Source: Leptospira noumeaensis (GTDB taxonomy: Bacteria; Spirochaetota; Leptospiria; Leptospirales; Leptospiraceae). Taken from it: a stretch of DNA of 64,000 bases. Within the stretch, counting starts at the first letter, position 1; the number at the start of each line of letters is the position of its first letter. Below the pieces are notes generated by a model that was not told the origin of the DNA, made no database searches, and worked only from the letters and a program-made list of their open reading frames with translations. Below, piece by piece: positions 61,337 through 64,000 of the stretch. A program made the translations under genes and the position numbers. The DNA lies in NCBI RefSeq assembly GCF_004770765.1, contig NZ_RQFK01000026.1:806001-870000 (forward strand), given 5' to 3'.

Positions 61337-63034
61337 CTATTTTCTCCATTTGGCGGGACTCGAAAAGTTTTTGGTTCGACTCGGTTTGAAATGGAATTTG
61401 GATCCTGAATTGAATTTTGGTGCATTGAATCTGGCATTATTGAATTTGAAACGCCCTGGTTTGATATCCAATTTCCCTTTAGGAATGTAAGCTCTTTCTT
61501 TTAAGAGAGAAAACAAACCACCAAGGTCAATGGCTCCTGTTTCTCCACCACTTCCACCTCCGCCAGCAAGTTCTTCCTCATCTTCCTCGTCATCATCCTC
61601 TTCTTCGTCATCTCCTGATTGTTTTTTTTCATCTGCCGAGGCTACATCCAAATCAACAGGTTTGGGTTCTATATACTTTGATTTAAAAGTAACTTGTGAA
61701 TAAAAATCAATGATGTTAGATTCAGCTAACTTTTGTAAGTTCTCCGAATTGGTTTCGTTTGGTAGGCTTCTGGATAGAATATAAATTTGACTTTGGGATT
61801 TGAAACAGGAAAAAACATAATATTCTTTTTTAAACTGGTCTTTTTCCAAATCTGGTTTTGCAATTTCTAAGGTAAAAGTATAGGTTCCATCTCTATATTC
61901 TGGGGAATAGATTTCATGAATGATTCCTGATTTAGGATAATTTTTTTTGATTTTATCTATGAGATTAGAATTAATAAAAGTTTTTAGAGTTTTTTCAATT
62001 CCATCTGTGATGATATCAGAATGAATTTTTTGATTCACATTGATGGCTTGTATTTTAAACAAACCATGAATAGGATCAAAAAAACTTACATTTTTTTTCC
62101 CATCTCGTATGACCGCAAAACGTTTATCGACAGGGATTTCTGTTTTGAATAAATCAGAATCGGATGAATAAGTCCCCCCGAGAACATCACCATAAACTGG
62201 ATTCAGGCGTTTGATTGGCAGCGGTTGGCTGTTTTTGTTTTCTAAGGCAGCTAAAAATTGATCTCTTGTGTGATCAAAGAATCGATAGTCTTTGTTATAG
62301 TTTTCTACATCATTAAAAAAATTAAATGTTGGTAACAAAAGCCATGTGATTAGCCTCCGATATCCAAATTTATAAGTAGTGAGAGATGGTTTGATTTCTA
62401 AAGCAGTTCGTTTATAAACTGTAAAATAATGATTTTCATAATTTACGCTGGGAATGATCCCAAGAGAAATTAAACATAAAATTACATTATAATTATCTTT
62501 TTCTCTTTTTGAATAATATAAGTGGTAGTAGGTATCGCAGTTTTCAATTTCTTGTAATAACAATAAAGAATCTTTTGTAGTGTGGAAATAAGTATCAGCG
62601 TCAGCCATTTCCGCATACTTAAGAAGTGTTTTTTTGTGGTGGGGTTCTGTGCTGATGTTATGAATTAATTTGAACCGATCAAAGGATTTATTTGTACGAA
62701 ACGATTCTAGTTCCTTGATATGGGGCCAAGAATTGGGAATTCCATAAATATGTTTGATATGCCTAGTATTTGTATTTTTTAAATTTAAGTTGGTTCGGAT
62801 ATTTTCAATGAATTGAGAGTCAATTGCTTGTATATTTGCTGGTGAGTTTTCTTCTGGCGAACCGACTTCTTGAAATTTTACTATCGAAACAAAACAAGAA
62901 GTACCAAAATCTCCACCCAATTTCGGTGCTTCAGAGAGGGGAAGTTCTGCGCTCTGGTTTGGAGAAACTCGAGTGTGGTACCAACTGATTTGGCAATTGA
63001 AAAAGAAAATGAGGAATATATAGAAGAATTTCAT
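61337..63034 (-). CDS. Large lipoprotein with acidic low-complexity region
   Basis: About 565 residues from the ATG at 63034; the frame opens further to 63079, but the chosen Met begins the signal MKFFYIFLIFFFNC, which ends in a lipobox Cys. The long mature part is Lys/Asn/Tyr-rich and of unknown fold. Near residue 490 there is a run of Asp and Glu followed by a Gly-rich stretch, and the C-terminus is basic (KSKYIEPKPVDLDVASADEK before it, FKPSRTKNFSSPAKWRK at the end). No family recognised. Confidence 0.6.
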   Translation of the reverse strand: MKFFYIFLIFFFNCQISWYHTRVSPNQSAELPLSEAPKLGGDFGTSCFVSIVKFQEVGSPEENSPANIQAIDSQFIENIRTNLNLKNTNTRHIKHIYGIPNSWPHIKELESFRTNKSFDRFKLIHNISTEPHHKKTLLKYAEMADADTYFHTTKDSLLLLQEIENCDTYYHLYYSKREKDNYNVILCLISLGIIPSVNYENHYFTVYKRTALEIKPSLTTYKFGYRRLITWLLLPTFNFFNDVENYNKDYRFFDHTRDQFLAALENKNSQPLPIKRLNPVYGDVLGGTYSSDSDLFKTEIPVDKRFAVIRDGKKNVSFFDPIHGLFKIQAINVNQKIHSDIITDGIEKTLKTFINSNLIDKIKKNYPKSGIIHEIYSPEYRDGTYTFTLEIAKPDLEKDQFKKEYYVFSCFKSQSQIYILSRSLPNETNSENLQKLAESNIIDFYSQVTFKSKYIEPKPVDLDVASADEKKQSGDDEEEDDDEEDEEELAGGGGSGGETGAIDLGGLFSLLKERAYIPKGKLDIKPGRFKFNNARFNAPKFNSGSKFHFKPSRTKNFSSPAKWRK

Positions 63035-63125
63035 GTAAGGAACCACCAAGGAGGTTAGTGGTTCCCAAGGTTTTGTCAAAACAAAAAGCTAACAAATCGT
63101 TGGCGTTTGAGAAATAGAAAAAAGC

Positions 63126-63848
63126 TTATTGTTCAACACAAATGGCTTTCGCATTATAGTTATTTACTAGGTCATAACATGATGAGGTAGCAAACGCAAA
63201 AGCCTGAGCATTCGTATTTTGATGTCTTCCAAAGAGCCCATTTGGTGCTAAAGTTGCAGTTCCTATTGTAGTCCAATTATCACAATCAAGACTATTGATC
63301 CAGTCGGCATTGATTCCTGTAATCACATAATTATTAGCATTTAGTAAATTTGGTTCCATTGAATTGGTAAATGGAATAGGAAAAAGACCATTTGCATTAG
63401 TGGTTCCAATCACTGTAGTTCCATCATTTCTTTTGTATTGTTGGTTTGGTTTGAGAACCCAATCGATATGTTCAGAAGTCCCACCAGTAGTGCAATTTGC
63501 TGAAGTACATGCTGTTCTGGAAGTTCCATCACTTACCATAGCTTTGTAAGTCCCTCCACCTGAAGGTTTGTTTGTAGCATTATTACAGTGCGCATCAATG
63601 CCAGAAACACCTGCATTAACAGGAGCCGTTGAATTTGTAATGAATATTTTACAAGTTCCTGTTGTGGAACAAGATGATGTTGAACTACTAGAAGTAGAAC
63701 TGTTATTTGCAACGAGTGCAAGTACACTGGCTGCGATCGTATTGTCAGTGTTATTTGTTTCACAAGAAACGAGTGTGAAGCTAATTAAGCTAATCAAGAT
63801 TAACTTAATGTTAAGATTTGAGGTTGGTATGTTACTTAAAAATTTCAA
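63126..63848 (-). CDS. DUF1554-type lipoprotein
   Basis: 240 residues. The signal ends in the lipobox FTLVSC (C29). A Ser/Thr-rich linker of about 20 residues leads to the DUF1554 domain, recognised by GTCKIFITNSTAPVNAGVSGIDAHCNN and by YKAMVSDGTSRTACTSANC, each read in part. ICVEQ closes it. The family is frequent among Leptospira surface lipoproteins. The fold is lectin-like in distant relatives, and a binding role is inferred. No gene was seen between 63849 and the window end. Confidence 0.85.
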   Translation of the reverse strand: MKFLSNIPTSNLNIKLILISLISFTLVSCETNNTDNTIAASVLALVANNSSTSSSSTSSCSTTGTCKIFITNSTAPVNAGVSGIDAHCNNATNKPSGGGTYKAMVSDGTSRTACTSANCTTGGTSEHIDWVLKPNQQYKRNDGTTVIGTTNANGLFPIPFTNSMEPNLLNANNYVITGINADWINSLDCDNWTTIGTATLAPNGLFGRHQNTNAQAFAFATSSCYDLVNNYNAKAICVEQ

Positions 63849-64000
63849 AATAGATCTCCTTGTTGATCATTATACCCATTGTGGCACTTTGGATTTGTCC
63901 TCATGGTTATAATATTCATTTGTTCGATAAAAAAGTTTTTGTTTATCGTTTACAAAAACTATTGTTCTGCGAACGTTTCTTCATAATTCCATTGTTTCTG

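Noticed and set aside
1..64000. CRISPR arrays, rRNA, tRNA, prophage or insertion-sequence genes
   Set aside because: No spaced direct repeats, no cloverleaf apart from the tmRNA ends, and no transposase or integrase motifs were found on either strand.

Overview
The window reads as a chromosomal segment of a Leptospira species. The evidence is spirochaetal lipoboxes on many exported proteins, an AT-rich genome with frequent TTG/GTG starts, a DUF1554 lipoprotein, many cyclic-nucleotide proteins, and a tmRNA encoding the tag ANNEFALAA. Placement on the saprophytic (L. biflexa-like) branch is only an impression.

Layout. 1-4100: a truncated FN3/thrombospondin-repeat lipoprotein, a decayed AraC regulator, an outer-membrane-like protein and two gene relics. 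4100-7300: a bufferin-type metal-binding RiPP operon (bufABC-like, minus strand) divergent from an ECF sigma factor and an NrsF-type anti-sigma factor, with a SigF-like promoter (GTAAC-N16-CGAAT) in front of the peptide gene. 7300-11500: small membrane proteins, an MliC-type lysozyme inhibitor, a GC-rich hairpin element beside tmRNA, and a three-gene unit ending in a MotB-like stator protein. 11500-17500: an AT-rich accessory stretch of lipoproteins and membrane proteins with a GH25 lysozyme. 17600-21060: a SIR2-HerA anti-phage operon with a coding relic and a G-quadruplex-capable tract upstream. 21000-27200: aquaglyceroporin, malic enzyme, DoxX, AraC, a phasin-like protein behind a double operator, and an AbrB/Doc toxin-antitoxin pair. 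27300-29630: exbB-exbD-exbD-tonB. 29700-35030: a minus-strand run of adenosine-deaminase-like protein, exported protein, TrkH, TrkA and a BtuF-like protein. 35040-38170: MATE exporter and patatin phospholipase with a cyclic-nucleotide domain. 38180-41650: a PIN toxin-antitoxin pair and an SPFH/zinc-ribbon module. 41730-46750: a DUF1549/DUF1501 pair, a lipoprotein and a porin. 46860-56050: gmd, adenylate cyclase, STAS, double-CNB, TPR, VWA, CoA pyrophosphatase, RNase D and purF. 56048-57180: queD-queC. 57190-64000: paired SBBP-repeat lipoproteins, an Rrf2/NmrA-like pair sharing an operator motif, and two further lipoproteins.

How the parts relate. The bufferin cluster is the most notable candidate system: a secreted Cys-rich peptide, its predicted iron oxidase and partner, and a metal-responsive sigma/anti-sigma switch in one divergon. 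The peptide appears to carry a lipobox, which would make it a membrane-anchored bufferin. Cyclic nucleotide signalling recurs (cyclase at 47927, double-CNB at 49774, CNB-patatin at 36415). Several regulators have readable operators: Rrf2, both toxin-antitoxin pairs and the phasin gene. All functional calls are by reading sequence motifs without database searches.
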